Notes: a model not told the origin generated them from the letters alone. A stretch of 64,000 nt of DNA from Roseospira goensis (GCF_014197795.1 NZ_JACIGI010000017.1:1-64000); one strand, 5' to 3'; counted from the first letter of the stretch, positions 53,385 through 62,618 are shown. Numbers and translations: made by a program.

Positions 53385-54749
53385 TCAGCCGGTCGCGGTG
53401 CCGTCCTGGCCGGCGCCGTCCGGCGTCGTCTCCAGGATCCGGCGCAGCAGGGCGTAGCCGGTCTCAAGGTCGGTGGCCTCGTCCTTCCGCTGCGCCAGGA
53501 AATCCTCGATCATCGGATAGTAGTGGATGGCGGCATCCACCTCCGGGTTCGAGCCGGCGCGGTAGGCGCCCAGGCGGATCAGTTCCGCCATGTCCTCGTA
53601 GGTGGTGATGATCCTGCGCGCAGTGTTGACCAGCAGGGTCTGGTCATCGGTGTTGCAGGCCGGCATGGTGCGCGAGACCGAGCGCAGGATGTTGATGGCC
53701 GGATAGCGGTTGCGCTCCGCGATGGCGCGGTCGAGCACGATATGACCGTCGAGGATGCCGCGCACGGCGTCGGAAATGGGCTCGTTGTGGTCGTCGCCCT
53801 CCACCAGCACCGTGAACAGGCCGGTGATCGACCCGGTGCCGGGCACGCCCGGCCCGGCGCGTTCCAGCAGGCGCGGCAGTTCGGCGAACACGGTCGGGGT
53901 ATAGCCCTTGCTGGCCGGCGGTTCCCCGGCCGAGAGGCTGATCTCGCGTTGGGCCATGGCGAAGCGGGTCACGGAATCCATCAGGCACAGCACGTTGCGT
54001 CCCTGGTCGCGGAAGTACTCCGCCACCGTCAGGGTGGCGTAGGCGGCCTGGCGGCGCATCAACGGTCCCTCGTCGGAGGTCGCCAGCACCACCACGCTGC
54101 GGGCCAGGCCGGCCGCGCCCAGGTCGTCCTCGATGAACTCGCGGGCCTCGCGGCCGCGTTCGCCGACCAGCCCGATGACCACCACTTCGGCCTTGGAGTG
54201 GCGGATCAGCATCGACAGCACGGTGGACTTGCCGACCCCGGAGCCGGCGAAGATGCCCATGCGCTGGCCCTCGCAACAGGTCAGGAAGGTGTTGAGCGCG
54301 CGCACCCCCAGGTCCAGCTTGCCGCCGACGCGCCGGCGCTGGTGCGCTGGCGGCGGCTGGGCGCGCACGGGGTAGGGGTGCTCGCCCAGCGGCATCGGCC
54401 CCTGGCCGTCCACCGCCTCGCCGAAGGCGTTGATGACGCGGCCCAGCCAGGTGTCGGTGGGGCGCAGCATGGGGGCGCTTTCGGTCAGTTCGGCCCGGCA
54501 GCCGAGTCCCACCCCGTCGAGCCCGCCGTAGGGCAGCAGCAGCGCGTGGCCGGCGCGGAATCCGACCACCTCGCAGGGCACCGACCGGTCGTCGCGCGCG
54601 ATCACCCGGCAGCGGTCGCCGACCGACAGGTTGCCCTGGACGCCGCCGATCTCGATGACGAGTCCCCGCACACTGGCGACTCGGCCGAACAGCCGTTCCG
54701 TCGGCAGACGCTCGATTTCGCCGATGAGGGTCTGGATCAGGCCGACCAT
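53385..54749 (-). CDS. fliI: Flagellum-specific ATPase FliI
   Basis: The 454-residue export ATPase. It energises the flagellar type III export gate as a hexamer with FliH. Walker A GSGVGKST near residue 166, GLVGERGREAREFIEDDLG, the family signature MDSVTRFAMAQREISLSAGE with PPASKGYTPTVFAELPRLLE, and a C-terminal QRKDEATDLETGYALL. The start MVGLIQTL at 54749 is preferred over the long 54845 reading. No fliH or fliJ is next to it in the window. It diverges from ctrA, with a palindrome between them that may link flagellar and cell-cycle control. Confidence 0.94.
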   Translation of the reverse strand: MVGLIQTLIGEIERLPTERLFGRVASVRGLVIEIGGVQGNLSVGDRCRVIARDDRSVPCEVVGFRAGHALLLPYGGLDGVGLGCRAELTESAPMLRPTDTWLGRVINAFGEAVDGQGPMPLGEHPYPVRAQPPPAHQRRRVGGKLDLGVRALNTFLTCCEGQRMGIFAGSGVGKSTVLSMLIRHSKAEVVVIGLVGERGREAREFIEDDLGAAGLARSVVVLATSDEGPLMRRQAAYATLTVAEYFRDQGRNVLCLMDSVTRFAMAQREISLSAGEPPASKGYTPTVFAELPRLLERAGPGVPGTGSITGLFTVLVEGDDHNEPISDAVRGILDGHIVLDRAIAERNRYPAINILRSVSRTMPACNTDDQTLLVNTARRIITTYEDMAELIRLGAYRAGSNPEVDAAIHYYPMIEDFLAQRKDEATDLETGYALLRRILETTPDGAGQDGTATG

Positions 54750-54852
54750 CGCAGACGCTCTCCGCAAAAAACCGCACGATCGGTCACCGTGGCATGGCGT
54801 GGAACCCGAAGCAACCGAGTCGCGTTGACCAACACCGACCCCCATGCTAAAG

Positions 54853-54868
54853 CTTAACGAAAGTTAAG
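54853..54868. promoter_or_regulatory. Palindromic TTAA site between fliI and ctrA
   Basis: CTTAACGAAAGTTAAG is a perfect inverted repeat (CTTAAC-GAAA-GTTAAG), containing two TTAA half-sites six bases apart. The CtrA box is TTAA-N7-TTAA; the spacing here is one base short. It is centred about 110 bases from both divergent starts, so CtrA self-control or fliI control is plausible. Confidence 0.5.
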
Positions 54869-54969
54869 ACCTGGGGAAACAAGACCCGATGCGGGTGTCC
54901 GGCAGGGCCGGCGCCTGAGTGCAACGCGGGCCGGGGGGCTGCTTTCTTCAACCGGCAGGGGCTGGCAGC

Positions 54970-55671
54970 ATGCGGGTTCTCATCATCGAGGACGATCCGG
55001 CCACGGCCGAGGGCTTGGCGCTGATCCTGCGGCGCGAGGGCTGGGTGGCCGACACCACCGATCTCGGCGAGGACGGCCTGGAGATCGGCAAGCTCTACGA
55101 CTACGACATCATTCTGCTCGATCTGATGCTGCCCGACATGGACGGGCTGGACGTCATCCGCGGGCTGCGCGCGGCGCGCGTCGAAACGCCGGTGCTGATC
55201 CTCTCGGGCATCGACGAATCGTCGCGCAAGGTCAAGGGGCTGGGCATCGGCGCCGATGACTACCTGACCAAGCCGTTCGACCGCGGCGAACTGCTGGCGC
55301 GCATCCAGGCCATCGTCCGCCGCGCCCGCGGCCATGCCCAGCCGGTGGTCCGGGTCGGGCGCCTGACCATCAACCTGGAAACCCGCGCCGCCGAGGTGGA
55401 CGACCAGCCGCTGCATCTGACGGGCAAGGAGTACGGGATCCTGGAACTGCTGGCGATGCGTCGCGGCAGCACCCTGACCAAGGAGCAGTTCCTCAACCAC
55501 CTGTACGGCGGCATGGATGAACCAGAGTTGAAGATTATCGACGTCTTCATCTGTAAGCTGCGCAAGAAAATCGCCAAGGCCACCGGCCAGGAGACCTATG
55601 TGGAGACGGTCTGGGGCCGGGGGTACCGCCTCTGCGAGCCCAGCGACACGCCCTCGGCCAAATCGGCCTGA
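54970..55671 (+). CDS. ctrA: Cell-cycle/flagellar response regulator CtrA
   Basis: A 233-residue OmpR-type regulator of the CtrA group. The receiver domain ([20 protein letters not shown]) has the phosphoacceptor Asp in [15 protein letters not shown] (about residue 51), Lys in [10 protein letters not shown]. The DNA-binding domain has [20 protein letters not shown] and [20 protein letters not shown], closing [12 protein letters not shown]. This conserved combination identifies CtrA. In Rhodospirillales CtrA is generally linked to motility rather than to an essential cell cycle. It is divergent from fliI, which fits. Confidence 0.95.
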   Translation: MRVLIIEDDPATAEGLALILRREGWVADTTDLGEDGLEIGKLYDYDIILLDLMLPDMDGLDVIRGLRAARVETPVLILSGIDESSRKVKGLGIGADDYLTKPFDRGELLARIQAIVRRARGHAQPVVRVGRLTINLETRAAEVDDQPLHLTGKEYGILELLAMRRGSTLTKEQFLNHLYGGMDEPELKIIDVFICKLRKKIAKATGQETYVETVWGRGYRLCEPSDTPSAKSA

Positions 55672-55719
55672 TCCAAACCGGCCCGGACCCAAGCCGGCCT
55701 CACAGGGCAGTCGGTCGCG

Positions 55720-56709
55720 TTATCCTGTCCGCAGCAGGCGGTTGAGCCCCAAGAACGCCGGGTTGGGGTGGGTCACCACGCGGGTCGGCACGCCCGCCAG
55801 ATAATCCCGGAAGCGACCCTTGGCCTCGAAGCGGGCGCGGAACGGCGAGGCCCGGAACAGCGGAAGCGTCGCCGGCACGATGCCGCCCAGGATGTAGACC
55901 CCGCCCAGCGCCCCCGTGCTCAGCACCAGGTTACCGGCCACCGTGCCCAGCAGGGCGAACACCATCGCCACCGCCCGTGCCGCCAGCGGGTCGTTGCCGT
56001 CCAGCGCGGCGGCGGTGATGGCATCCGGGCTCTCGTGGAACGGCCCCTCGGCGCCCAGCGCCCGCAACGTGCGGTGCAGCAGCAGCAGGCCCGGCCCACT
56101 GATCAGCCGCTCCGCCGAGACGTGATCGTGCGTCTCCCACAGGCGGGCGATCACCGCCGCCTCGTCCGCGTTGCCGGGGGCCAGGGTGACGTGACCGCCC
56201 TCGGTCGCCAGCGCGCGGTAGCCGCCCGCCCCCTCGGGCACCAGCAGCGCCACGCCCAGGCCGGTGCCCGGGCCGAGCGCGGCGATGGGCGCGTCGGCCT
56301 GGCCCGGTCCGTCCGGTCCCACCGCGACCCAGTCGGACGCCGCGAGGTCCGGGATCGCCAGCGCGTTGGCGACGAAATCGTTGACCACATGCAGGGTCTT
56401 CAGGCCCAGCGCCGCCCGGGCGTCGCTGATCGAGAAGGTCCAGTCGTGGTTGGTCAGGGTGACGGTGTCGCCGGTGACCGGACAGGCCACGCACCAGGCG
56501 GCGCGGTCCGGCGGCGCGTCGGGCGCGTGGCGGGCGACGACGGCGCGGGCGGCGGCCACCGGGCCGTCGAAGTCCCGGGTGGCGACGCGCTCCCGCGCCA
56601 GCACGGCCCCGGCCTCGTCCACCAGGGCGAAGCGGGCATTGGTGCCGCCGATGTCGGCGATCAGGGCCGGCCGCGCCGGCCCGACCGGGGGCGGGGCCGG
56701 TGCCGTCAT
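55720..56709 (-). CDS. glk: Glucokinase
   Basis: A 329-residue glucokinase of the bacterial Glk type, phosphorylating glucose with ATP. It has the ATP/phosphate strand LIADIGGTNARFALVDE, the sugar-binding segment VNDFVANALAIPDL, GPGTGLGVALL and ALATEGGHVTLAPGN, with GGIVPATLPLF near the C-terminus. A Pro-rich 14-residue start precedes the fold. It overlaps otsA by ATGA. In this cluster it would phosphorylate the glucose released by the GH65 enzyme, giving glucose 6-phosphate for OtsA. Confidence 0.93.
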   Translation of the reverse strand: MTAPAPPPVGPARPALIADIGGTNARFALVDEAGAVLARERVATRDFDGPVAAARAVVARHAPDAPPDRAAWCVACPVTGDTVTLTNHDWTFSISDARAALGLKTLHVVNDFVANALAIPDLAASDWVAVGPDGPGQADAPIAALGPGTGLGVALLVPEGAGGYRALATEGGHVTLAPGNADEAAVIARLWETHDHVSAERLISGPGLLLLHRTLRALGAEGPFHESPDAITAAALDGNDPLAARAVAMVFALLGTVAGNLVLSTGALGGVYILGGIVPATLPLFRASPFRARFEAKGRFRDYLAGVPTRVVTHPNPAFLGLNRLLRTG

Positions 56710-58142
56710 CCGGCGTCCGAGGCGGCGGGGGCCGCGGTGGTCGCGGTGCCGGCGCGCCGCTCCGCCAGCGTCGGCACGGCGCGCAGCACGGACAGGAAGG
56801 CCTCGCGCCAGTGTTCCAGCGAGTTGTCGCGCACCTTGGCGATCATGCTTTCCCAGCGCTCCCGGCGCTCCTCCAGCGACATGACCAAGCCCTGGTGCAG
56901 CGCCGCCGCCACGCCGTCGTGGTCGTAGGGGTTGACCAGCAGGGCGGCGTCCAGCTCACGCGCGGCGCCCGCAAAGCGCGACAGAACCAGGACGCCGGGA
57001 TAGCTGGGGTCCTGACTGGCGACGTATTCCTTGGCCACCAGGTTCATGCCGTCGCGCAACGGTGTGACGACGCCGACCCGCGACAGGCGGAAGAAGCCGG
57101 CCAGGGTCTCGCGCTGGAAGTTCTTGGTCAGGTAGTGCAGCGGCATCCAGTCGAAGTCACCGTAGCGGCCGTTGATGTAGCCGGCGAGCCCCTCCAACTC
57201 GTCGCGGATGGCCTTGTACTCCGGCACCTCGGAGCGCGACAGCGGCGCGATCTGCATCATCGACACCTGGCCGCGATGGTCCGGGTAGGTCTCCAGGAAG
57301 CGTTCGAACGAGCGGAAGCGTTCCGGAATGCCCTTGGAGTAGTCCAGTCGATCGACGCCGATCATCAGGCTGCGATTGTGCAGGGTGCGCTCCAGGCGCC
57401 GCGCCGCGCCCAGCTCGACGGCCCGGGCGGAGGCCTCCTCCATCTGACCGCGCTCAATGCCGATGGGGAAGACCTCGGCCCGGACCACCCGGCCGTAGGC
57501 GTGGAAGGTCTGTTCGTCGATCAGTTCGCCCTTGGTCTCGTAATGGATGTAGTCGCGGAAGGCGCGCAGGTCATTCTCGGTCTGGAAGCCGATCACGTCA
57601 TAGGCGCACAGGGACTTGACCAGCAGCGCGTGACTCGGCAGCGCCAGCAGCACCTCCAGGGCCGGGAACGGGGTGTGCAGGTAGAAGCCCATGGGGTGCT
57701 CGACCCCGAGCGCGCGCAGCTCCCGGCCCAGCGGGATCATGTGGTAGTCGTGCACCCAGATGTGATCGTCGTCCTCGATCAGGGGGCGCAGCTTGTCGGC
57801 GAACAGCGTGTTGACGCGCAGGTACCCGGTATAGTTCTCGTGGCTGAACTCGGCCAGGTCGAGTCGATAGTGAAACAGGGGCCAGAGGGTGCGGTTGGCG
57901 AAGCCGTTATAGTATTCGTTGTAGTCCTTGCGGCCCAGATCGAGTGTGGCGTAGGTCACCGGCCCGACCTCGGTGATCGCGGGCTTCTCGGCGGTCTGGG
58001 CCGCCGTCTTGCCGCTCCAGCCGAACCAGACGCCGCCACAGCTTTGCAGCGCATCGCGCAGCGCGACCGCGAGGCCGCCGGCGGTGGCCGACTGGGCATC
58101 GGGCACGGCGACCCGGTTTGAGACCACCACGAGACGAGACAT
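56706..58142 (-). CDS. otsA: Trehalose-6-phosphate synthase (UDP-forming)
   Basis: The 478-residue GT20 enzyme joins UDP-glucose and glucose 6-phosphate. N-terminal MSRLVVVSNRVAVP and AGGLAVALRDALQ, the donor/acceptor motif HDYHMIPLGRELRALG, GVDRLDYSKGIPERFRSFER and the C-terminal block GMNLVAKEYVASQD, then GVLVLSRFAGAARELDAALL. The start at 58142 has a strong AAGGAGG five bases upstream; a further Met at 58157 is rejected. It is followed by glk and preceded by the GH65 gene across a 356-base gap that contains a composite palindrome. Confidence 0.95.
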   Translation of the reverse strand: MSRLVVVSNRVAVPDAQSATAGGLAVALRDALQSCGGVWFGWSGKTAAQTAEKPAITEVGPVTYATLDLGRKDYNEYYNGFANRTLWPLFHYRLDLAEFSHENYTGYLRVNTLFADKLRPLIEDDDHIWVHDYHMIPLGRELRALGVEHPMGFYLHTPFPALEVLLALPSHALLVKSLCAYDVIGFQTENDLRAFRDYIHYETKGELIDEQTFHAYGRVVRAEVFPIGIERGQMEEASARAVELGAARRLERTLHNRSLMIGVDRLDYSKGIPERFRSFERFLETYPDHRGQVSMMQIAPLSRSEVPEYKAIRDELEGLAGYINGRYGDFDWMPLHYLTKNFQRETLAGFFRLSRVGVVTPLRDGMNLVAKEYVASQDPSYPGVLVLSRFAGAARELDAALLVNPYDHDGVAAALHQGLVMSLEERRERWESMIAKVRDNSLEHWREAFLSVLRAVPTLAERRAGTATTAAPAASDAG

Positions 58143-58239
58143 GGATCCTCCTTGCACACCAGAACCGCGGGCGCCTCGTCGAGCCGACGCGCCGGACCCG
58201 GCGATCCGGCCATATCCCCACCGCCGGGTCTCATCACTC

Positions 58240-58379
58240 TAGAGCCGATTGTTCGAAATCGGAACCGCAGATGCGGTCCGATTTCGAACGTAAATCGGCT
58301 CTAAATTATTGATTTTACAGCCGATTATCGCGACAAACCGAAGTCGTGCCGCGAGTCCGGTTTGCCGCAATCGGCTGTA
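58240..58379. repeat. Composite palindromic element, best-preserved copy (copy B)
   Basis: The alpha hairpin (58240-58303) has arms TAGAGCCGATTGTTCGAAAT and ATTTCGAACGTAAATCGGCT around loop AGAT, with the pairs GTTCGAAATCGG/CCGATTTCGAAC and ACCGC/GCGGT. It is followed by the spacer AATTATTGATTT and the beta hairpin (58316-58379), arms TACAGCCGATT and AATCGGCTGTA. It lies in the 356-base gap between otsA and the GH65 gene. Copy A at 7628-7767 is almost identical. Confidence 0.9.
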
Positions 58380-58498
58380 GTGCAGCCGACGCCCGATGGG
58401 AACCGCGAGGGTTTGCGCTGCCCTGGAAAATATCCTTTTTACAATGGATTAGGTGTTCTGCCGGGGCATGGTCCGGCCGCCGGCGCGGGCCCCGGGGG

Positions 58499-60949
58499 TC
58501 AATCCGCGGCCGCCCGGCCGACCTCGGCGGCGCCGCCGCCGGACAGGTTGAAGGTCACCGACTCACCCGGTTGCAGGTCGCGGGTCTCGCCGCGCACGCA
58601 GATGGTCAGCGGCTGCGCCCACCCGGTCTGGGCGGCCACCGTCATCTCGTCCTGCTGCATGGTCACGTGCAGCCAGCTTCCCAGGTGGCGCAGCTTGAGC
58701 TTGAGCGTGCCCATGCGCTCGACGAACACCGGGTCGAAATGCAGGGCGCCGTCGCGGACGTCCAGGCCGGTGAAGCAGCGTTGCACCAGGTCGACGGTGC
58801 CGGCCATGGCGCCGAGGTGGATGCCCTCCGGCGTGGTGCCGCCCTGGATGTCGTCGATGTCGGAATGCAGCGCCTGGGTGAACAGCTCCCAGGCCTTCTC
58901 CGGGTGGCTGCGCGCCATCACGGCGGCGTGCACCATGTAGGACAGCGTGGAGCCGTGCGACGTGCGGGCCAGGTAGTAGTCGATGTTGCGCTGCCACTGC
59001 TCCAGCGTCAGGGGTTCGTAGCCCAGGCGCTGCATCAGTTCGGACAGCTCCTCGCGCGAGAACAGGTAGAACAGCATCAGGACGTCGGCCTGCTTGGACA
59101 GCTTGTAGCGGTTGGCGCTGTCGCCCTCGGCCTCGAGGATGCGGTCCAGGCGCTGGATGTCGCCGTACTTCTCGCGGTAACCCTCCCAGTCGAACTCCTT
59201 CAGGTTCTCGTAGCCCTCGAACTGGCTGATGATGCCGTCGTCGTGGAAGCAGACGGTGAGCTTGCGGCTCATGTCGTCCCACAGCGCGAGTTCGCGCTCG
59301 TCCAGCATCAGCTTGTCCATCAGCTCGTCGCGGTGGGCGGCGTCCAGGCTGGCCAGCACCCGCATGGCCGAGGTGCACAGCCACGCCACCATCACATTGG
59401 TATAGGCGTTGTTGTTCAGGCCCGCGGTTTCGGTGTCGGGATAGGCTTCGTGGTACTCGTCCGGCCCCATGACGCGGTGGATCTCGTACCGTCCGGTCTG
59501 GGCGTTGAAGTGCGTGAGCGAGGCGAAGAAGCGGGTGATCTCCAGCATCAACTCGGCACCGCGCAGCTCCAGGAAGTGCTCCGAGCCGGTGATCTGGTAG
59601 TGACGCCAGACGTTATAGGCGATGGCCAGGCTGACGTGGCGCTGGATCGAGCTGTTGTCCGGGACCCAGCGGCCCGAGCGCGGGTTGAGGTGGACCTTCT
59701 GGCTTTCCTCGCGGCCGTCGCTGCCCGACTGCCACGGGAACATGGCCCCCTTCAGGCCGGCTTCGTAGGCAGCATGGCGCGCCGCCGGCAGGCGCAGGTG
59801 GCGGTAGCGCAGGCACGAGCGCGCGATCGCCGGCAGCCGGAAGTTCAGGAACGGCAGGATGAACAACTCGTCCCAGAACACGTGCCCGCGATAGGCCTCG
59901 CCGTGCCAGCCGCGCGCCGGCACGCCCACGTCCAGGTCGATGGTGTTCGGCGACAACGTCTGCAACAGGTGGAACATGTGCAGCCGGAGGATCATCTGGA
60001 TGCGGCTGCTGCGGTCCAGCACGATGTCGCAGCGGTCCCACAGCATGCACCACATCCGCTCGTGGTCATGCGCGAGCCGCTGGAACGCCGGCGCGTGGAT
60101 GACCGCCTCGCGGGCCGCGACGCCCGGCTCGGAGATGGCCGTGTCGCGGGAGTTGTAGAGACTCGCGAGCTTCTCGACCACGAGGGTCTCCCCGTGGCCC
60201 ACATCGACGCGGATGGTCTGACGGGCGTAGCCGGCCTCGGTCTCGGTCGACGACTTGGCCTCGAAGGCGTGCGGGTTCGAGACCACCCGGGTGCGCGCCG
60301 CCTGAGAGACCCGCAGATGCGACTGCTTGGTTTCGACCAGCAGGTGCAGCATGGTCTCCCCGGTGTCCGGGTTCTCGAACGGCTCGGCGGCCACCGGGTT
60401 GATGTGCGAGCTGTTGAGATCGCGGTAGCGGCGCACGCCGGCGTTGATGACGCGCCCGTCGAGGCCGGACAGCACCTCGACCCGGCCCGACCAGTTGTGC
60501 GCGGTGAGCGACAGTTCCAGCCCGCCCAGGTGCTTTTCCGCCATGCTGGCCAGGCGCCGGGTCTGGAGCGTGCTCTCGCGGCCCTTCTTGTCCGTGAACC
60601 GCACCTCGACCTTGAGAATGCCCCGGTAGAGGTCCAGTTCCTGGCGGAACGATTCGACCGAGACGGCCTGGATGTTGAACCAGTCGCCGTCGTCGATGCG
60701 GAACGTCAGCGCCGACCAGTTCGGCAGGTTGACCAGGTCCTCGTTCTCGATGATGCGGCCGGCGATCTCGGTCTGTGCCCGGTTGTACCCGCCGGCCAGG
60801 TAGGTCGCTGGATAGTGGGTCTCGTCCGCCATCACCCAGCAGAAGGCGCCGCGGGTGACGTAGTAGCCGTTGCCGGTGGCGCACAGGGCCTCAAGCAGAC
60901 CTTGGTTCTTCGGATCGAACTGGTCGTAGACCAGGGACCATTCGGACAT
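58499..60949 (-). CDS. GH65 family trehalose/maltose phosphorylase
   Basis: An 816-residue GH65 enzyme. The N-terminal beta domain (1-290) leads to a catalytic (alpha/alpha)6 barrel with the GHVFWDELFILPFLNFRLP segment, the catalytic acid Glu in RVMGPDEYHEAYPDTE (about 500) and the phosphate-binding ARTSHGSTLSYMVHA. These inverting phosphorylases split an alpha-glucoside with phosphate, giving beta-glucose 1-phosphate. With pgmB and glk here, trehalose phosphorylase is the best guess; maltose or trehalose-6-phosphate phosphorylase cannot be excluded. It lies between otsB and otsA on the minus strand. Confidence 0.85.
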   Translation of the reverse strand: MSEWSLVYDQFDPKNQGLLEALCATGNGYYVTRGAFCWVMADETHYPATYLAGGYNRAQTEIAGRIIENEDLVNLPNWSALTFRIDDGDWFNIQAVSVESFRQELDLYRGILKVEVRFTDKKGRESTLQTRRLASMAEKHLGGLELSLTAHNWSGRVEVLSGLDGRVINAGVRRYRDLNSSHINPVAAEPFENPDTGETMLHLLVETKQSHLRVSQAARTRVVSNPHAFEAKSSTETEAGYARQTIRVDVGHGETLVVEKLASLYNSRDTAISEPGVAAREAVIHAPAFQRLAHDHERMWCMLWDRCDIVLDRSSRIQMILRLHMFHLLQTLSPNTIDLDVGVPARGWHGEAYRGHVFWDELFILPFLNFRLPAIARSCLRYRHLRLPAARHAAYEAGLKGAMFPWQSGSDGREESQKVHLNPRSGRWVPDNSSIQRHVSLAIAYNVWRHYQITGSEHFLELRGAELMLEITRFFASLTHFNAQTGRYEIHRVMGPDEYHEAYPDTETAGLNNNAYTNVMVAWLCTSAMRVLASLDAAHRDELMDKLMLDERELALWDDMSRKLTVCFHDDGIISQFEGYENLKEFDWEGYREKYGDIQRLDRILEAEGDSANRYKLSKQADVLMLFYLFSREELSELMQRLGYEPLTLEQWQRNIDYYLARTSHGSTLSYMVHAAVMARSHPEKAWELFTQALHSDIDDIQGGTTPEGIHLGAMAGTVDLVQRCFTGLDVRDGALHFDPVFVERMGTLKLKLRHLGSWLHVTMQQDEMTVAAQTGWAQPLTICVRGETRDLQPGESVTFNLSGGGAAEVGRAAAD

Positions 60950-61036
60950 GGGTCGCGGACCTTTCGTGGCTGGGCGTGGCTTTGGGTGTGGCGGGGACGG
61001 GGTCGGGTTCTGCGGCCGGTGGGCCGGACGCCGGCG

Positions 61037-61870
61037 CTAGGGGGTCAGGCGGCGCAGCAGGTCCAGCACCTGCCCGGGATCGTCGACGCGGAAGTCGGCG
61101 GCCGAGACGCGGCCGGTGTCGCTGTCGCTGGCCGGCGCGGCCAGCACGCCGATGCCTCCCATCGTCTGTAGCGCCTTGAACGCGTCCTCGTCGGTGACGT
61201 CATCGCCGAAGAACATCGGCACGTGGCCCGGATCGTCCAGGCGCAGGGTGGCGAGCAGGTGACTGACCGCCTTGCCCTTGTCCCAGTCGATATCGGGCTG
61301 GATCTCGAACACCTTCTTGCCCGGCTTTTCCTTCAGGTCAGGGACGGCGCCCAGGAGCCGGTCCAGCACGCTGCGGAACACCGGATACTCCTCGTCGGCC
61401 ACCAGCCGGTAGTGGGCGGCCACCGAGAACTTCTTGCGCTCCACCAGCGCCCCCGGGATCGAGTCGAGCCCCGCCTTAAGGCGCCGCTCCACCTCGTCCA
61501 TGAGCGCGGTGTAGTCCCCGATGCCCTCCAGCGTCAGGGTGCCGTCGTCGGGGGTGTGGATATCGAAGCCGTGACTGCCGGCGAAGATCAGGCTGTCGAT
61601 GCCGACCAGCTTCTCGACGTCGGGCCGGTCGCGGCCGCTGACCACCGCCACCGGACGCTTGCGCGCCAGGGCATCGACCACCGCGCGGCCCTCGTCCGAC
61701 AGGATGGCATCCTGGGGCCGGTCGACGATCGGCGTCAGGGTGCCGTCGTAGTCCAGGAAGATGGCCGGCTCGCGCCCCTTGAGGGCGGCCGTCAGGGTGT
61801 CGAACGCCTCCAGGGCGTGCGGCAGGTCGCGCACGGAGCGCAGCCGGGGTTCGGGGGTCTCAGGCGTCAC
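61037..61870 (-). CDS. otsB: Trehalose-6-phosphate phosphatase
   Basis: A 277-residue HAD phosphatase converting trehalose 6-phosphate to trehalose. Motif I IFLDYDGTLTPIV (catalytic Asp), motif II VVSGRDRPDVEKL, the cap segment FAGSHGFDIHTPD, motif III/IV with GKAVSHLL and FFGDDVTDEDAF. The GTG at 61870 is chosen because it overlaps the pgmB stop by eleven bases and gives a length near that of other OtsB proteins; an earlier GTG at 61909 is possible. It is coupled to pgmB and followed 87 bases later by the GH65 gene. Confidence 0.93.
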   Translation of the reverse strand: MTPETPEPRLRSVRDLPHALEAFDTLTAALKGREPAIFLDYDGTLTPIVDRPQDAILSDEGRAVVDALARKRPVAVVSGRDRPDVEKLVGIDSLIFAGSHGFDIHTPDDGTLTLEGIGDYTALMDEVERRLKAGLDSIPGALVERKKFSVAAHYRLVADEEYPVFRSVLDRLLGAVPDLKEKPGKKVFEIQPDIDWDKGKAVSHLLATLRLDDPGHVPMFFGDDVTDEDAFKALQTMGGIGVLAAPASDSDTGRVSAADFRVDDPGQVLDLLRRLTP

Positions 61871-62618
61871 GGAGAAAGTCTCCCAAGTCCTTGACAACAA
61901 TGTCGGCACCGTTCTCGCGCAGGGCGTCTTCGCCCAGCCCGCGGTCGACCCCGATGACCAGCCCGAAGCCGCCGGCGCGGCCGGCCTGGACGCCCACGAT
62001 GGCGTCTTCGACCATGATGCTCTCGGCCGGTGTCACGCCCACCAGACGGGCGCCTTCGATGAAGGTGTCGGGCGCGGGCTTGCCCGGCAGGCCCTTCGCG
62101 GCGGCCGAGATGCCGTCGACCTGGGCCTCGAACAGGTCGGTCAGGCCGGCGCTTTCGAGCACGGGGCCGCAGTTCTTGGACGACGAGACGACGACGGCAT
62201 GCAAACCGTCGGCGCGCAGGCGCCGGATCAGCGCCACGGCGCGGTCGAAGACCGTCACGCCGTCGCGTTCGATCACCGCGTTGAACTCCAGGTTCTTGCG
62301 GTTGCCGAGGCCGCAGACGGTCTCGGCGTCGGGGGGATCGTCGGGCGTTCCCTCCGGCAGGGTGATGCCGCGCGAGGCCAGGAAGGTGCGCACACCGTCG
62401 TAGCGGGGCTTGCCGTCCACGTGCTGAAGGTAGTCGTCGTGGGTGAACGGCACGAACGGGGCGCCGGTCTGGTCCGACCGGGCCTTCAGCACCCCGTCGA
62501 ACAGGCGTTTCCAGGCCGCGGCGTGCACGGCGGCGGTGTCGGTGACCACGCCGTCGAGGTCGCAGATGATGGCCTTGAGGCCCTTGCCCTCCCACGGCCA
62601 GGGTGTCGGGTGCGTCAT
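61860..62618 (-). CDS. pgmB: Beta-phosphoglucomutase
   Basis: A 252-residue HAD mutase of the PgmB type. Motif I AIICDLDGVVTDTAAVHAAA (nucleophile Asp and catalytic second Asp), cap segment HVDGKPRYDGVRTFLASRG, motif II VVVSSSKNCGPVLESAG, and KPAPDTFIEGARLVGVTPAE with motif IV MVEDAIVGVQAGRAGGFGL. It converts beta-glucose 1-phosphate to glucose 6-phosphate, the product of GH65 phosphorylases. The start at 62618 has AAGGGGGG upstream. It is the first gene of the minus-strand trehalose cluster. Confidence 0.93.
   Translation of the reverse strand: MTHPTPWPWEGKGLKAIICDLDGVVTDTAAVHAAAWKRLFDGVLKARSDQTGAPFVPFTHDDYLQHVDGKPRYDGVRTFLASRGITLPEGTPDDPPDAETVCGLGNRKNLEFNAVIERDGVTVFDRAVALIRRLRADGLHAVVVSSSKNCGPVLESAGLTDLFEAQVDGISAAAKGLPGKPAPDTFIEGARLVGVTPAESIMVEDAIVGVQAGRAGGFGLVIGVDRGLGEDALRENGADIVVKDLGDFLRDA

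Noticed and set aside
58346-61171. 941-codon plus-strand frame across the trehalose genes
   Set aside because: It is the complement of the GH65 gene, whose catalytic motifs are unambiguous.
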